A stretch of 64,000 bases of DNA from Pseudoponticoccus marisrubri (GCF_001482405.1 NZ_LPXO01000007.1:5001-69000), one strand, 5' to 3'. Positions 42,075-51,733 are shown, numbered from the stretch's first letter. Made by a program: numbers and translations. The notes: a model not told the origin generated them from the letters alone.

Positions 42075-44477
42075 TCAGCCGCGCAGCGTGCCACCGGTGG
42101 CCTTGGTGACCTTCTCGACGATCTTCGCGGCGACGGCCTCGATCTCCTTCTCCTTCAGCGTCTTGTCCTTGGGCTGAAGGCGGACGGTCAGGGCGAGCGA
42201 TTTCTTGCCCTCGCCGAGGCTGCCCCCGATGAACTCGTCGAAGACGCGCACATCCGCGATCAGGCCCTTGTCGGCCCCGGCCGCGGCATTGACCAGCGTC
42301 AGCGCCTCGACCTCCGAATCCACCACGAAGGCGAAATCGCGCTCGACCGGTTGCAGGTCATGCAGCTCCAGCGCCGGGCGGGTGGCACCGGCCTTGCGCG
42401 GCAGCGGCACCTCGGCCGGCCAGAGGGTGAAGCCCATGACCGGGCCCTTCACGTCCATCTCGCGCAGCACCTTGGGGTGCAGCTCGCCGAAGATGCCCAG
42501 CACCTTCTTGGGGCCGAGGCAGATCATGCCGTGCCGGCCCGGATGCCACCATTCGCGCGCGCCGCGCAGGATCTGCACCTTGGCGGGTGCCCCGATCGCG
42601 GCCAGAAGCGCCTCGGCATCGGCCTTGACGTCGAACACGTCCACGGGGCGCTGCGCGCCATGCACGTCCTTGGGCCCCGTCCGACCGACCAGCAGCCCCG
42701 ACAGCAGCAGGTGCTGCTCGCCCGGCTCGCCGCCGTGGAAAGCGTGGCCCAGCTCGAACAGCGCCATGTCCATCTGGCCGCGCGCCTGGTTGCGGGCGGC
42801 GGCCTGCAGCAGGCCGGGCAGCAGCGCGGGGCGCATGTGGCTCATCTCGGAACTGATCGGGTTGGCCAGCATCGTCGCGTCATCGCCCCCACCGAACAGC
42901 GCGGCCGAGGCCCGGTCAATGAAGGTGTAAGTGACGCATTCGTCATAGCCCAGCGCCGCGGCGGTGCGGCGGGCCACCTGTTCGCGCTTCTGCAGCGGCG
43001 ACAGGATCGGCCGGGGCACACCGGCCTGCGCGCGCGGCAGGGGCGTGCCCTGCAGCCGGGTCAGCGAGGCGATGCGGGCCACTTCCTCGACCAGGTCCGC
43101 CTCGCCCAGCACGTCGGGCCGCCACGAGGGCGGATGCGCCATGTCGCCCTCAAGGACAAAGCCCAGCGCCTCCAGCGTGGCGCGCTGCGTCTCGGCGGGG
43201 ATCTCCATCCCCACCAGCGAGACCACGCGCGCCGGGTCCAGCCGGTAAGCGCGCCGGTCCTCGGGCACCGCGCCGGCCACCACGATCTCGGAGGCCTCGC
43301 CACCGCAGAGATCGAGGATCATCTGCGTCGCATCCTCCATGGCCTGCATGTTGTAGGCCGGGTCGATGCCACGCTCGTTGCGGTAGCGGGCATCCGAGTT
43401 GATCTTGAGCGCGCGGCCGGTATGGGCGATCTGGATCCGGTCCCAGACGGCGGCCTCGAGGAAGACATCCGTGGTCTCGAGCGTGGCACCGGTGGCGAGC
43501 CCGCCCATGATGCCGCCGATGGACTCGACGCCGCCCGCGTCCGAGATCACCACCTGCCCGTCGGAGAAGCTGTAGGTCTTCTCGTCAAGCCCGACCAGCG
43601 TGTCGCCCTCTTTGGCGCGGTGGATGCGCAGCCCGCCCTGCACCTTGGCCGCGTCGAAGACATGCAGCGGGCGGTTGCGGTCGAAGGTGAAGTAGTTCGT
43701 CACATCCACCAGCGCCGAGATCGGGCGCAGGCCGATGGCGCGCAGGCGCTGCTGCAGCCATTCCGGGCTGGGCCCGTTCGTCACGCCGCGGATCACGCGG
43801 CCGGCAAAGACATGGCAGCCGCCCTCGCCCTGCGTGTCGGCGTCGATCTCGACCTTGATCGGACAGGGGAAGCTGCCGGGGACCTGCGCAGTCTTCAGCG
43901 GCTTCAGCGTGCCTAGCCCGCGCGCGGCCAGGTCGCGGGCGATGCCATGCACGCCCAGAGCATCCTGCCGGTTGGGGGTGATGGCGATCTCGATCACCGG
44001 GTCGACCTTGGCGGGGTCGTTCTCGGCCAGCCAGTCGACGAAGCGCTGCCCGACCTCGCCCGAGGGCAGCTCGATGATGCCGGTATGCTCGTCCGAAAGC
44101 TCCAGCTCGCGCTCAGAGGCCATCATGCCGTGGCTTTCGACGCCGCGGATCTTGCCCACCGACAGGGTCACGTCGATGCCGGGCACGTAATCCCCGGGCT
44201 TGGCCAGCACCACGGTGATCCCTTCCCGCGCATTGGGCGCGCCGCAGACGATCTGCCTGTCGCCCTCGTCGGTCTCGACCATGCAGACGCGCAGCCGGTC
44301 GGCATCGGGGTGCTGCTCGGCCGAGCGCACGCGGGCCAGCGTGAAGGCCGAGAGCCGCGCCGCCGGGTTCTCGACGCCTTCCACCTCGAGGCCGAGGTCG
44401 GTCAGGGTCTCGGCGATCTCGTCGACGCCGGCACTGGTGTCGAGATGCTCTTTCAGCCAGGACAGGGTGAATTTCAT
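42075..44477 (-). CDS. pheT: Phenylalanine-tRNA ligase beta subunit
   Basis: PheT with PheS charges tRNA-Phe. The 800-residue protein has MKFTLSWLKEHLD at the N-terminus, a tRNA-binding domain (ADRLRVCMVETDEGDRQIVCGAPNAREG), the B3/B4 editing domain (DVTNYFTFDRNRPLHVFDA), B5, and a C-terminal ferredoxin-like anticodon-binding domain (ELHDLQPVERDFAFVVDSEVEALTLVNAA in pieces). ATG 44477 is the homologue start. pheS is not adjacent: two small genes lie between them on the same strand, so the four may form one transcript. Confidence 0.97.
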   Translation of the reverse strand: MKFTLSWLKEHLDTSAGVDEIAETLTDLGLEVEGVENPAARLSAFTLARVRSAEQHPDADRLRVCMVETDEGDRQIVCGAPNAREGITVVLAKPGDYVPGIDVTLSVGKIRGVESHGMMASERELELSDEHTGIIELPSGEVGQRFVDWLAENDPAKVDPVIEIAITPNRQDALGVHGIARDLAARGLGTLKPLKTAQVPGSFPCPIKVEIDADTQGEGGCHVFAGRVIRGVTNGPSPEWLQQRLRAIGLRPISALVDVTNYFTFDRNRPLHVFDAAKVQGGLRIHRAKEGDTLVGLDEKTYSFSDGQVVISDAGGVESIGGIMGGLATGATLETTDVFLEAAVWDRIQIAHTGRALKINSDARYRNERGIDPAYNMQAMEDATQMILDLCGGEASEIVVAGAVPEDRRAYRLDPARVVSLVGMEIPAETQRATLEALGFVLEGDMAHPPSWRPDVLGEADLVEEVARIASLTRLQGTPLPRAQAGVPRPILSPLQKREQVARRTAAALGYDECVTYTFIDRASAALFGGGDDATMLANPISSEMSHMRPALLPGLLQAAARNQARGQMDMALFELGHAFHGGEPGEQHLLLSGLLVGRTGPKDVHGAQRPVDVFDVKADAEALLAAIGAPAKVQILRGAREWWHPGRHGMICLGPKKVLGIFGELHPKVLREMDVKGPVMGFTLWPAEVPLPRKAGATRPALELHDLQPVERDFAFVVDSEVEALTLVNAAAGADKGLIADVRVFDEFIGGSLGEGKKSLALTVRLQPKDKTLKEKEIEAVAAKIVEKVTKATGGTLRG

Positions 44478-44558
44478 GGCAGGCGGCCCTTCGTCGGAAT
44501 TCCGGTTCGCGCGGGGCATAGCCGATTGCCCCGGCGGGGGAAAGGCCCGGGGCGCGGC

Positions 44559-44840
44559 TCAGGGATCGAGCCGGGCCGCCAGATCCTCGGCATCGCCCAT
44601 CGCGGCCAGCTTCAGCTCGCGCACCAGACGCAGCGTGGGCTTGAGCGCGAAACAGGCCGAGCCCACCACGAAGAGCCAGATGCCGGGGGTCTTGGTGGCC
44701 TCCCAGAAGAACAGGATCGAGCCGGCGAGAAAGCACAGGGCGGCGATGAAATCGACGATCGTGTACGCGATCTCGAAGGCGGCATAGACCCGCTTGGCGC
44801 GCGGGGACTTGTTGCGGTTCTCGGCGTGAAACAGGGACAT
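44559..44840 (-). CDS. YrhK-domain small membrane protein
   Basis: The 93-residue protein has two hydrophobic segments (AYTIVDFIAALCFLAGSILFF and TPGIWLFVVGSACFAL, given in part) with FWEATKTPG between them, matching YrhK-domain proteins. A basic N-terminus (ENRNKSPRAKRVY) and a polar C-terminus flank them. The family function is unknown. It is inserted between pheS and pheT on the same strand. Confidence 0.8.
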   Translation of the reverse strand: MSLFHAENRNKSPRAKRVYAAFEIAYTIVDFIAALCFLAGSILFFWEATKTPGIWLFVVGSACFALKPTLRLVRELKLAAMGDAEDLAARLDP

Positions 44841-44916
44841 GGGCGCTCCGGTGTGTGGATCCGGGGATCCAACGCCGCAGCGCCCGATCGGTTGCGTGCC
44901 CGCCGTGGTGCAGCGG

Positions 44917-45315
44917 CTATTCCGACCAGGTCTCGGCCCGCAGGCTGTAGCTCAGCGGATCGAAGCAATCGCCCATGGTCAGCGTGAAGGAGGTCGGGAA
45001 GGCCGGCGTGTCGAAGCTGATCAGCGCCTGCCCCCAGTTGCGCGAGGGCGCGGCCCCGCCGGCCGAGAGCGCCATCTCGCAGAAGCCCGGCCCCTCGCCG
45101 AACCAGTAGGCGCGATGCGTGTGGCGGTTGTCGTAATTGCCGGCCAACCCGGGGATGTAGAGCATCGCGCGCTGCCCGCCGGGATGCCGGAAGGCGAACA
45201 GCGCCGCGCCGTCGATCTCGTCCTCGTAGGTGATGCGACCGTAATCCGAGGTCCAGATCTCGTCGGCGGCGGCGGGCGTGGCCAGAAGGGCGGCCAGGAA
45301 AAGCGTGCGAATCAT
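44917..45315 (-). CDS. Exported protein of unknown function
   Basis: The 132-residue protein has a signal peptide (MIRTLFLAALLATPAAADE). The mature beta-rich domain begins IWTSDYGRITYEDEIDGAALFAFRHPGG and contains Cys near 100 and 116. I do not recognise a family. It lies between pheS and the YrhK-type gene, all on the minus strand. Intact frame, normal codon use and a clean signal sequence support it as a real gene. Confidence 0.75.
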   Translation of the reverse strand: MIRTLFLAALLATPAAADEIWTSDYGRITYEDEIDGAALFAFRHPGGQRAMLYIPGLAGNYDNRHTHRAYWFGEGPGFCEMALSAGGAAPSRNWGQALISFDTPAFPTSFTLTMGDCFDPLSYSLRAETWSE

Positions 45316-45418
45316 GGGCTGTCTCCGAAATGCGATGCAAGACAGCCTGCCACGGATCCCGCGCCTGCGGGGCGGCCAATTCGGCCGGGTGGCGGAATAC
45401 CCGACCCCGCGCCGGGCC

Positions 45419-46489
45419 CTAGCGGTTCAGCCCGCCGTGCAGCGTCGGCACGTCGAGGCCGGGGAAGCCGAAATGGCGCAGCCAGCGCAGGTCGCTGTCG
45501 AAGAAGGCGCGCAGGTCGGGGATGCCGTATTTCAGCATGGCGATCCGGTCGATGCCCATGCCGAAGGCAAAGCCCTGCCATTCGTTCGGGTCGATCCCGC
45601 CGGCCTCCAGCACCTTGGGGTGCACCATGCCCGAGCCCAGCACCTCGAGCCAGTCATCGCCCTCGCCCACCTTGACCTGGCCGCCCTGCCACGAACACTG
45701 GATGTCCACCTCGGCCGAGGGTTCGGTGAAGGGGAAATGCGAGGCGCGGAAGCGTGTCTTGACGCTGGTGCCGAAGAAGACCGAGAAGAACTCCTCGAGC
45801 ACCCATTTCAGGTTCGCCATCGAGATGTCGCGGTCGATGGCCAGCCCCTCGATCTGGTGGAACATCGGCGTGTGCGTCTGGTCGTAATCGGCGCGGTAGA
45901 CCCGGCCCGGCGCGATGATGCGGATCGGCGCGCCCTGCGCCTGCATCGAGCGGATCTGCACCGGCGAGGTATGGGTGCGCAGCACATGCGGGGCGCGGTT
46001 ATCGCCCTCGGCGCGGTGCATGTAGAACGTGTCCATCTCGGCCCGCGCGGGGTGGTGCGACGGGATGTTCAGCGCATCGAAATTGTACCAGTCATCCTCG
46101 ATCTGCGGGCCCTCGGCCACGGCAAAGCCCATGTCGGCGAAAATCGCGGTGCATTCCTCCCAGACCTGGCTGACCGGGTGGATGCTGCCCTGCCGGCGCG
46201 GGCGCGCGGGCAGCGTGACATCCAGCCACTCGCCCTTGAGCCGCTCTTCCAGCGCGGCATCGGCCAGCGCGGTCTTGCGGGCGGCCAGCGCGGCGTTGAT
46301 CTCGTCCTTGAGCGCGTTGAGCCTTGGGCCCATGACCTGCCGCTCCTCGGGGGTCATCTTGCCCAGTTCGCGCATCTTGAGGCTGATCTCGCCCTTCTTG
46401 CCCACGGCCGCCACGCGCAGCTGCTCCAGCGCCGCCTCGTCGGCCGCCTCGGCGATGGCAGTGATGTACTTGTCGCGCAGATCGTCCAT
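45419..46489 (-). CDS. pheS: Phenylalanine-tRNA ligase alpha subunit
   Basis: PheS is the catalytic subunit of phenylalanyl-tRNA synthetase. The 356-residue protein has a coiled-coil N-terminus ([43 protein letters not shown] in pieces), the class II motifs [48 protein letters not shown] and [13 protein letters not shown]. It is the first gene of the pheS-x-x-pheT arrangement on the minus strand. Confidence 0.97.
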   Translation of the reverse strand: MDDLRDKYITAIAEAADEAALEQLRVAAVGKKGEISLKMRELGKMTPEERQVMGPRLNALKDEINAALAARKTALADAALEERLKGEWLDVTLPARPRRQGSIHPVSQVWEECTAIFADMGFAVAEGPQIEDDWYNFDALNIPSHHPARAEMDTFYMHRAEGDNRAPHVLRTHTSPVQIRSMQAQGAPIRIIAPGRVYRADYDQTHTPMFHQIEGLAIDRDISMANLKWVLEEFFSVFFGTSVKTRFRASHFPFTEPSAEVDIQCSWQGGQVKVGEGDDWLEVLGSGMVHPKVLEAGGIDPNEWQGFAFGMGIDRIAMLKYGIPDLRAFFDSDLRWLRHFGFPGLDVPTLHGGLNR

Positions 46490-46616
46490 TTTCCGGGCTC
46501 CAGTTTGGTCGCCGACGGGTTAGCCGCGCCCCGGCGGGTTTGCAAGCGCTCCGGCGTACGGGGCTTGTCGGGCGCGGCCCCTGCCCCACCTTTGTCCTGT
46601 GCAAAGGAGACCCCCC

Positions 46617-47291
46617 ATGCGCTGGCTCGTACCCGTCCTGTTCCTTGTCCTGAGCGCCTGCGGGCGCGGCGTGCCCGGCGACGCGCCGGTCGTCGTGGCC
46701 GGCGATTCGGTGATGGCATGGAACCGGGTGCAGGGCGGTTCTGTCGCCGACGGGCTGGAGCGGCTGCTGGAGGTGCAGGCCGGCGATGTCTCGCTGCCAC
46801 TGGCGAGGGTCATGGACGGGCGCGGCGCGCTGAACATCCCCAACCAGCTGGAGGGGGTGGACGCGCCCTGGGTGGTGCTGAACGGCGGCGCCAACGACCT
46901 GGGCGTCGGCTGCACCGGCGGCAACAGCCGCGCCATCCTCGACCGGCTGATCGCGCAGGATGGCCGCTCGGGCGCGATCCCGCAGATGGTGGCCGAACAG
47001 CGCGCCCGCGGCTCGCGGGTGGTCTGGGTGGATTACTACACCTCGCCCCGCTACGCCGGCACCTCCTGCGTGCCGATCTATGACGAGATGGAGGACCGGC
47101 TGCGCCGCATGGCCGAGGCCGACCCGGGCGTGACGCTGGTCGACATGGGCGACGTTCTGCCCTCGTCGGACCTGTCGCTGTTCGCCAGCGACCGCATCCA
47201 CCCCTCGGCCGCCGGCTCGGCCCGGATCGCACAGCTGGTCGCCGCGCATCTGCGCGATGTCGACCCCGAGCGCTTCGCGCCGGCCCGCTAG
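46617..47291 (+). CDS. SGNH/GDSL hydrolase, putative lipoprotein
   Basis: The 224-residue protein has a lipoprotein signal (LVPVLFLVLSACG, lipobox LSAC with Cys18 or so). The SGNH blocks are VVVAGDSVMAWNR (Ser nucleophile), NGGANDLG (Gly/Asn oxyanion hole) and DRIHPSAAGSARIA (Asp/His dyad). These enzymes deacylate or de-acetylate esters; the target here is unknown. AAAGGAGA precedes ATG 46617. Divergent from pheS; convergent with rplT. Confidence 0.9.
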   Translation: MRWLVPVLFLVLSACGRGVPGDAPVVVAGDSVMAWNRVQGGSVADGLERLLEVQAGDVSLPLARVMDGRGALNIPNQLEGVDAPWVVLNGGANDLGVGCTGGNSRAILDRLIAQDGRSGAIPQMVAEQRARGSRVVWVDYYTSPRYAGTSCVPIYDEMEDRLRRMAEADPGVTLVDMGDVLPSSDLSLFASDRIHPSAAGSARIAQLVAAHLRDVDPERFAPAR

Positions 47292-47309
47292 ATCACAGCC
47301 CGGACATGA

Positions 47310-47342
47310 AAAAAGGGCGGCCTCTGTCAGAGACCGCCCTTC
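47310..47342 (-). terminator. Rho-independent terminator of rpmI-rplT
   Basis: Read on the minus strand, AAGGGCGG...CTCTG...CAGAG...CCGCCCTT forms a long stem followed by a run of T. It lies 25 bases beyond the rplT stop. Confidence 0.9.
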
Positions 47343-47367
47343 CGGATCCGTGTGGTGCCTGCGCGGC

Positions 47368-47733
47368 TCAGGCCGGCAGCGCGCCTTTCGCCTGCTCGAC
47401 GATGGCGCCGAAGGCTTCGGGCTCGTGCACGGCGAGATCGGCCAGAACCTTGCGGTCGACCTCGATGCCGGCCAGCGTCAGGCCGTTGATGAAGCGCGAA
47501 TAGGTCAGCGATTCGTCATGGCTGCGCACGGCTGCGTTGATCCGCTGGATCCACAGCGCGCGGAAATTGCGCTTGCGGTTCTTGCGGTCGCGCGTGGCGT
47601 ACTGGTTGGCCTTGTCGACCGCCTGCGCCGCCACCTTGAAGGTGTTCTTGCGCCGGCCGTAATAGCCCTTGGCCGCCTTGGTGATCTTCTTGTGGCGCGC
47701 GTGGGTGACGGTTCCGCCTTTGACTCGGGACAT
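47368..47733 (-). CDS. rplT: 50S ribosomal protein L20
   Basis: The 121-residue highly basic protein has the L20 pattern: [70 protein letters not shown] and [25 protein letters not shown] (in pieces). L20 is essential for early 50S assembly. It is 15 bases after rpmI on the same strand and ends in a strong terminator. infC, often upstream of rpmI, is absent here. Confidence 0.98.
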   Translation of the reverse strand: MSRVKGGTVTHARHKKITKAAKGYYGRRKNTFKVAAQAVDKANQYATRDRKNRKRNFRALWIQRINAAVRSHDESLTYSRFINGLTLAGIEVDRKVLADLAVHEPEAFGAIVEQAKGALPA

Positions 47734-47748
47734 GCGTAAATCCTCCTA

Positions 47749-47949
47749 TCAGCGGTCGTAGGGCATGAACTGCTTGACGATCTTGGCGTCAGGCTCGGAC
47801 ATGACAGTGGTTCCGCGCGCGTTGCGGATGAATTTCTTGTGGCGCTTGATCATGCCGTGGCGCTTGCCGGCCTGGGCGGTGATCACCTTTCCGGTGGCGC
47901 TCACCTTGAAGCGCTTCTTGGCGCTCGACTTGGTCTTCATCTTGGGCAT
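47749..47949 (-). CDS. rpmI: 50S ribosomal protein L35
   Basis: The 66-residue protein [22 protein letters not shown]... with [22 protein letters not shown] matches L35. ATG 47949 is the normal start; an upstream in-frame ATG would add 11 residues. It precedes rplT by 15 bases. Confidence 0.97.
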   Translation of the reverse strand: MPKMKTKSSAKKRFKVSATGKVITAQAGKRHGMIKRHKKFIRNARGTTVMSEPDAKIVKQFMPYDR

Positions 47950-48072
47950 TTCGGGCTCCTGTCTTCTGGCGCGACTCGGCATGCCTCCGGGGCCGGCCGC
48001 GCGGTTGAGGGGCGCGTATAGGAAAGGCGGGCGGGAATGACAAGCCCTTTCGGGCGGGGAGGCGCAATCCGC

Positions 48073-48303
48073 TCAGTTCAGCAGGCGCGCGATCACGGTA
48101 TAGATCGCCTCGGGCACCTGCGCCAGCGTGTAGCCGCCGGGTTTGCGCGTGACGGCCCAGCCGATCAGCGCGGCTGCCATCAGCGCGACGATGACGCCCG
48201 TCCAGGGCCTGCGCCGGTCGGCCCAGGCCGAGATCAGCGAGGGCACGGCCATCACCGCCAGCACGAGGCCGATGACAAGGGACACGTCCGGATCGAGATT
48301 CAC
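48073..48303 (-). CDS. Small membrane protein of unknown function downstream of pyk
   Basis: The 76-residue protein has two hydrophobic segments (LVIGLVLAVMAVPSLISAWA and WTGVIVALMAAALIGWAV) and a polar C-terminus with PGGYTLAQVPEAIYTVIARLLN. I do not recognise a family. It begins 49 bases after the pyk stop on the same strand, and is probably cotranscribed. Confidence 0.7.
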   Translation of the reverse strand: MNLDPDVSLVIGLVLAVMAVPSLISAWADRRRPWTGVIVALMAAALIGWAVTRKPGGYTLAQVPEAIYTVIARLLN

Positions 48304-48352
48304 CTTCTGCGCCCCCTGCCCTGTTGCCCGGTCCTGTTGCCCGGCCCCGAGG

Positions 48353-49798
48353 TTACTCGGGATCGGTGCGATAGATCAAACGCTCGTCGCAGGGCGCGAC
48401 GCGCAGGATGTTGGTGGTGCCGGGCTCGTTGAAGGGCACGCCGGCGGTGACGACGATCTGGTCGTCGGTCGTGGCATAGCCCTCGGCCCGCGCCGCGCGG
48501 GCCGCGTTGACCACCGCCTGCTTGAAGCGCTCCAGCTCGCCCGTCATCACGCATTGCGTGCCCCAGGTCAGCGACAGCCGCCGTGCGGCGCCGCGCAGGC
48601 TGGTCATGGCGATGATCGGCACCCGCGGGCGTTCCCGCGCGACCAGCGCCGCGGTGGTCCCCGAGGAGGTGAAGCAGCAGATCGCCTTGATGTCGGTGGT
48701 CTCAGCGATCTCGCGGGCCGCGGCCACGATGCCGTCGGCGATCGTGTGGCGCTGCGCGGTGCGCGAGGCCTCGATGATCTCGGTATAAATGCTGTCGCTC
48801 TCGACCTCGATGGCGACGTTGTTCATCGTGCCGACCGCCTCGATCGGGTACTCGCCGGCCGCCGATTCCGCCGACAGCATGATCGCGTCGGCCCCCTCGT
48901 AGATCGCGTTCGACACGTCCGAGACCTCGGCCCGGGTGGGCATGGGCGACTCGATCATGCTCTCCAGCATCTGCGTGGCCACGATCACCGGCTTGGCCGC
49001 GGCGCGGCACTTGCGCACCAGCCGCTTCTGGATCGGCGGCACGTTCTGCACCGGCAGCTCGACGCCCAGGTCGCCCCGCGCCACCATGATCCCGTCCGAG
49101 ACGGCCATGATCTCGTCGAAGGCCTTCACGGCCGAGGGTTTCTCGATCTTCGAGATGATCGCGGCGCGGCCGGCGCAGAGCGCGCGCGCCTCCTCGACAT
49201 CGGCAGCGCGCTGCACGAAGGACAGCGCCAGCCAGTCCACGCCCAGCGCACAGACGAATTCCAGATCGCGGCGGTCCTTCTCGGACAGCGCTGCCACGGG
49301 CAGCACCACGTCGGGCACGTTCACGCCCTTGCGGTTCGAAATCGTGCCGCCGGTCACCACGGTGCAGTTGGCATGGTCCTTGCCGCAATCATCGACGCGC
49401 AGGCGGATCTTGCCGTCATTGACCAGCAGGTGCGCACCGGGTTCCAGCGCGGCGAAGATCTCGGGATGGGGCAGGTTCACGCGGGTCTTGTCGCCGGGCG
49501 CCTCGTCGAGATCGAGGCGGAAACGCTCGCCCCATTCCAGCTCTTCGGCCTCGTTGGCAAACGTGCCGACGCGCAGCTTGGGGCCCTGCAGGTCGGCGAG
49601 GATGGCGATCGGGCTGTCGAGGTCGCGCTCCACCTGGCGGATGATCTTGTGGCGGGCCTCGATCTCCTCGTGGCTGCCATGGCTCATGTTCAGCCGGAAC
49701 ACATCGGCGCCGGCCTCGTGCAGGGCGCGGATCATCTCGTAGGTGCTGGATGCCGGGCCAAGCGTGGCCACGATCTTGACTTTGCGGTCTCGTTTCAT
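48353..49798 (-). CDS. pyk: Pyruvate kinase
   Basis: Pyruvate kinase makes pyruvate and ATP from phosphoenolpyruvate. The 481-residue protein has RKVKIVATLGPASS, RLNMSHGSHEEIEARH, ISKIEKP with the catalytic Lys, MVARGDLGVELP (metal ligands), PVIVATQMLESMIESPMPTRAEVSDVSNAI and a C-terminal regulatory domain with CFTSSGTTAALVARERPRVPIIAMTS (in pieces). ATG 49798 follows GAAGGGACAG. Divergent from the N-formylglutamate amidohydrolase gene. Confidence 0.97.
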   Translation of the reverse strand: MKRDRKVKIVATLGPASSTYEMIRALHEAGADVFRLNMSHGSHEEIEARHKIIRQVERDLDSPIAILADLQGPKLRVGTFANEAEELEWGERFRLDLDEAPGDKTRVNLPHPEIFAALEPGAHLLVNDGKIRLRVDDCGKDHANCTVVTGGTISNRKGVNVPDVVLPVAALSEKDRRDLEFVCALGVDWLALSFVQRAADVEEARALCAGRAAIISKIEKPSAVKAFDEIMAVSDGIMVARGDLGVELPVQNVPPIQKRLVRKCRAAAKPVIVATQMLESMIESPMPTRAEVSDVSNAIYEGADAIMLSAESAAGEYPIEAVGTMNNVAIEVESDSIYTEIIEASRTAQRHTIADGIVAAAREIAETTDIKAICCFTSSGTTAALVARERPRVPIIAMTSLRGAARRLSLTWGTQCVMTGELERFKQAVVNAARAARAEGYATTDDQIVVTAGVPFNEPGTTNILRVAPCDERLIYRTDPE

Positions 49799-49972
49799 GT
49801 CTGTCCCTTCCTGCCACATGCAGGTTTCTGGCGGCGTCGCGGCCTTCTTCTGGCAGCGCGGCGGCCACAAGCCGCCGGCCGGCGGCGTTACCGCTAACGG
49901 CGCTCGCGTTATCGCGTATTTCCCTTCGCCGCGCAACTTGCTTATGTGTAGCCGAGCAGAGATGACGAGGCG

Positions 49973-50710
49973 ATGACGTATTCCCCCTACCACATTGATG
50001 GCGCGGCGCGCGACAGCCGTTTTCTGATCACGTGCGACCATGCCTTCAACACGGTCCCGCCGGACCTTGGCGGCGATCTCGGCCTGCCGGTGGCCGACAT
50101 GTGCCGCCACATCGCCTATGACGTGGGCGCCGCGGGCGTGGCGCGGGCGCTTGGCGCGGCGCTGGAGGCGCCGGTGCTGCTGTCCAACTTCTCGCGGCTG
50201 GTGATCGACCCGAATCGCGGCGAGGACGACCCGACCCTGCTGATGAAGCTCTATGACGGCTCGGTCATCCCGGGGAACCGCCATGCCGATGCGGCCGAGC
50301 GCGCGCGCCGGCTGGAGGCCTATTACCGTCCCTATCACGATGCGCTGGCGGACTTGGCCGGCCGGCGCGAGGACACGGTCATCGTCTCGGTGCATTCCTT
50401 CACGCGGCAGCTGCGCGGCCGGCCGTCGCGACCCTGGCATGTGGGCGTGCTCCACGCCTGGGACTCGCGCCTCTCCGACCCGCTGATCGCCGCGCTGGAG
50501 GCCGAGCCCGACCTGGTGGTGGGGCGCAACGAGCCCTATCCCGGCCACCTGCCGGGCGACGCGATCGACCGGCACGCGCTGCATCACGGGCGGTTGAACA
50601 CGCTGCTGGAACTGCGCAACGACCTGATCGGGACCGAGGTGGCGCAGGCGCATTGGGGCGCCCGGCTGGCACCCTTGCTGCGCCACGCGCTGGCCCAGGT
50701 CCCGGACTGA
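49973..50710 (+). CDS. N-formylglutamate amidohydrolase family protein
   Basis: The 245-residue protein has the family pattern FLITCDHAFNTVPPDLGG near the N-terminus, with a probable metal-binding His, then HIAYDVGAAGVARALG, FSRLVIDPNRGEDDPTLLM, VSVHSFTRQLRGRPSRPWHVG and DRHALHHGRLNTLLELRNDLI. Members hydrolyse N-formylglutamate at the end of histidine catabolism, but hut genes are absent here, so the substrate is uncertain. It is followed 41 bases later by the DUF1244 gene. Confidence 0.88.
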   Translation: MTYSPYHIDGAARDSRFLITCDHAFNTVPPDLGGDLGLPVADMCRHIAYDVGAAGVARALGAALEAPVLLSNFSRLVIDPNRGEDDPTLLMKLYDGSVIPGNRHADAAERARRLEAYYRPYHDALADLAGRREDTVIVSVHSFTRQLRGRPSRPWHVGVLHAWDSRLSDPLIAALEAEPDLVVGRNEPYPGHLPGDAIDRHALHHGRLNTLLELRNDLIGTEVAQAHWGARLAPLLRHALAQVPD

Positions 50711-50751
50711 GCAACCGGGGCCGCGACAGGCCCCAGACAAGGGAGGATCCC

Positions 50752-51066
50752 ATGGACGACGCGACACGGACCGAACTCGAGGCGGCGGCCTTCCGCAGGC
50801 TGCAGCGCCACCTGATGGAAGACCGCAAGGACGTGCAGAACATCGACCTGATGAACCTCGCCGGGTTCTGCCGCAACTGCCTGAGCCGCTGGTACCAGGA
50901 GGCCGCCGCCGAACGCGGCATCGAGATGGGCAAGGACGAGGCGCGCGAGGTCTTCTACGGCATGCCCTACGACCAGTGGAAATCCGCCCACCAGACCGAG
51001 GCCAGCCCCGACCAGAAAGCCGCCTTCGACACCGCGTTCAAGGAAAACGTCACCGACAAGCAGTGA
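50752..51066 (+). CDS. DUF1244 family protein
   Basis: The 104-residue protein contains the family signature MNLAGFCRNCLSRWYQEAA, with two Cys spaced CRNC, and FYGMPYDQWKSAHQTEAS. GGGAGG just upstream supports ATG 50752. The function is unknown. It follows the N-formylglutamate amidohydrolase-like gene after 41 bases, suggesting an operon. It is convergent with gapR. Confidence 0.93.
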   Translation: MDDATRTELEAAAFRRLQRHLMEDRKDVQNIDLMNLAGFCRNCLSRWYQEAAAERGIEMGKDEAREVFYGMPYDQWKSAHQTEASPDQKAAFDTAFKENVTDKQ

Positions 51067-51074
51067 CGCTGCCG

Positions 51075-51099
51075 CGCGCCGCCGGCCCACGGCGGCGCG
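51075..51099. terminator. GC hairpin between convergent DUF1244 and gapR genes
   Basis: CGCGCCGCC (51075-51083) pairs perfectly with GGCGGCGCG (51091-51099) around a 7-base loop. No T-run, so a candidate only. Confidence 0.4.
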
Positions 51100-51134
51100 T
51101 TACACGGCTCCGTCCCCAGGCTCGCCCGACGGGC

Positions 51135-51392
51135 TCAGCCCATCCCAAGCGCGGTCTTGTACATCTCCAGAACGGCCTCTTCCTCGGCGATGTCGTCGGC
51201 GTCGCGCTTGCGCAGGGCGATGACCTTGCGCATGACCTTGGTGTCGTAGCCGCGGCCCTTGGCCTCGGCCATCACCTCCTTGATCTGCTCGGCGATCTCC
51301 TTTTTCTCTTCTTCCAGCCGCTCGACGCGCTCGATGAACTGCTTCAGCTCGCCCGCGGCGACGCCGTAATTGTCGGGTGCGGAATCCTGCAT
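51135..51392 (-). CDS. gapR: GapR family nucleoid-associated protein (DUF2312)
   Basis: The 85-residue protein starts [33 protein letters not shown], a coiled-coil, and contains [40 protein letters not shown] (in pieces), the DUF2312 signature. Caulobacter GapR clamps overtwisted DNA ahead of replication forks and highly transcribed genes. The length and sequence are typical. It is alone on its strand, with convergent neighbours on its downstream side. Confidence 0.95.
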   Translation of the reverse strand: MQDSAPDNYGVAAGELKQFIERVERLEEEKKEIAEQIKEVMAEAKGRGYDTKVMRKVIALRKRDADDIAEEEAVLEMYKTALGMG

Positions 51393-51517
51393 ATCCGGGG
51401 GTCTCCTGCCTGTGAGTGCTTCTAGCTACCCAAGCCCCGCGCGGCCATCAAGGGGTTGCGCCATGGCGGGCTCTGCTTTACCCGCAGGGCGCCGGAAGCG
51501 AGCGGGGAGCAGGGTGT

Positions 51518-51733
51518 ATGGGATGGCTGATCTGGAGCGGGGCAGCGGTGTCCGTGGCTGGGCTCGCGGGGCTGATCTGGTGCATCTGGCAGGTCTGGAC
51601 GGCGCGCCGCGCGCAGCTGCCCGACGAGGAGCTGCGCGCCCGGGTGCGCCGCGTCATGCCGATCAACATGGGCGCGCTGATGTTCTCGGTGCTGGGCCTG
51701 ATGATGGTGATCCTGGGCATCTTCCTGGGCTGA
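51518..51733 (+). CDS. Small two-span membrane protein of unknown function
   Basis: The 71-residue protein has two hydrophobic segments (LIWSGAAVSVAGLAGLIWCIW and MGALMFSVLGLMMVILGIFLG) joined by a charged loop (RRAQLPDEELRARVRRVMP). ATG 51518 with GGGGAGCAGG upstream is chosen; the frame is open further upstream but without membrane character. Similar small proteins occur in Rhodobacterales. No function can be given. Confidence 0.75.
   Translation: MGWLIWSGAAVSVAGLAGLIWCIWQVWTARRAQLPDEELRARVRRVMPINMGALMFSVLGLMMVILGIFLG

Noticed and set aside
44887-45418. Remnant of an insertion sequence between pheS and pheT
   Set aside because: No inverted terminal repeats, target duplication or transposase similarity; the two genes there have intact frames and normal codon use.
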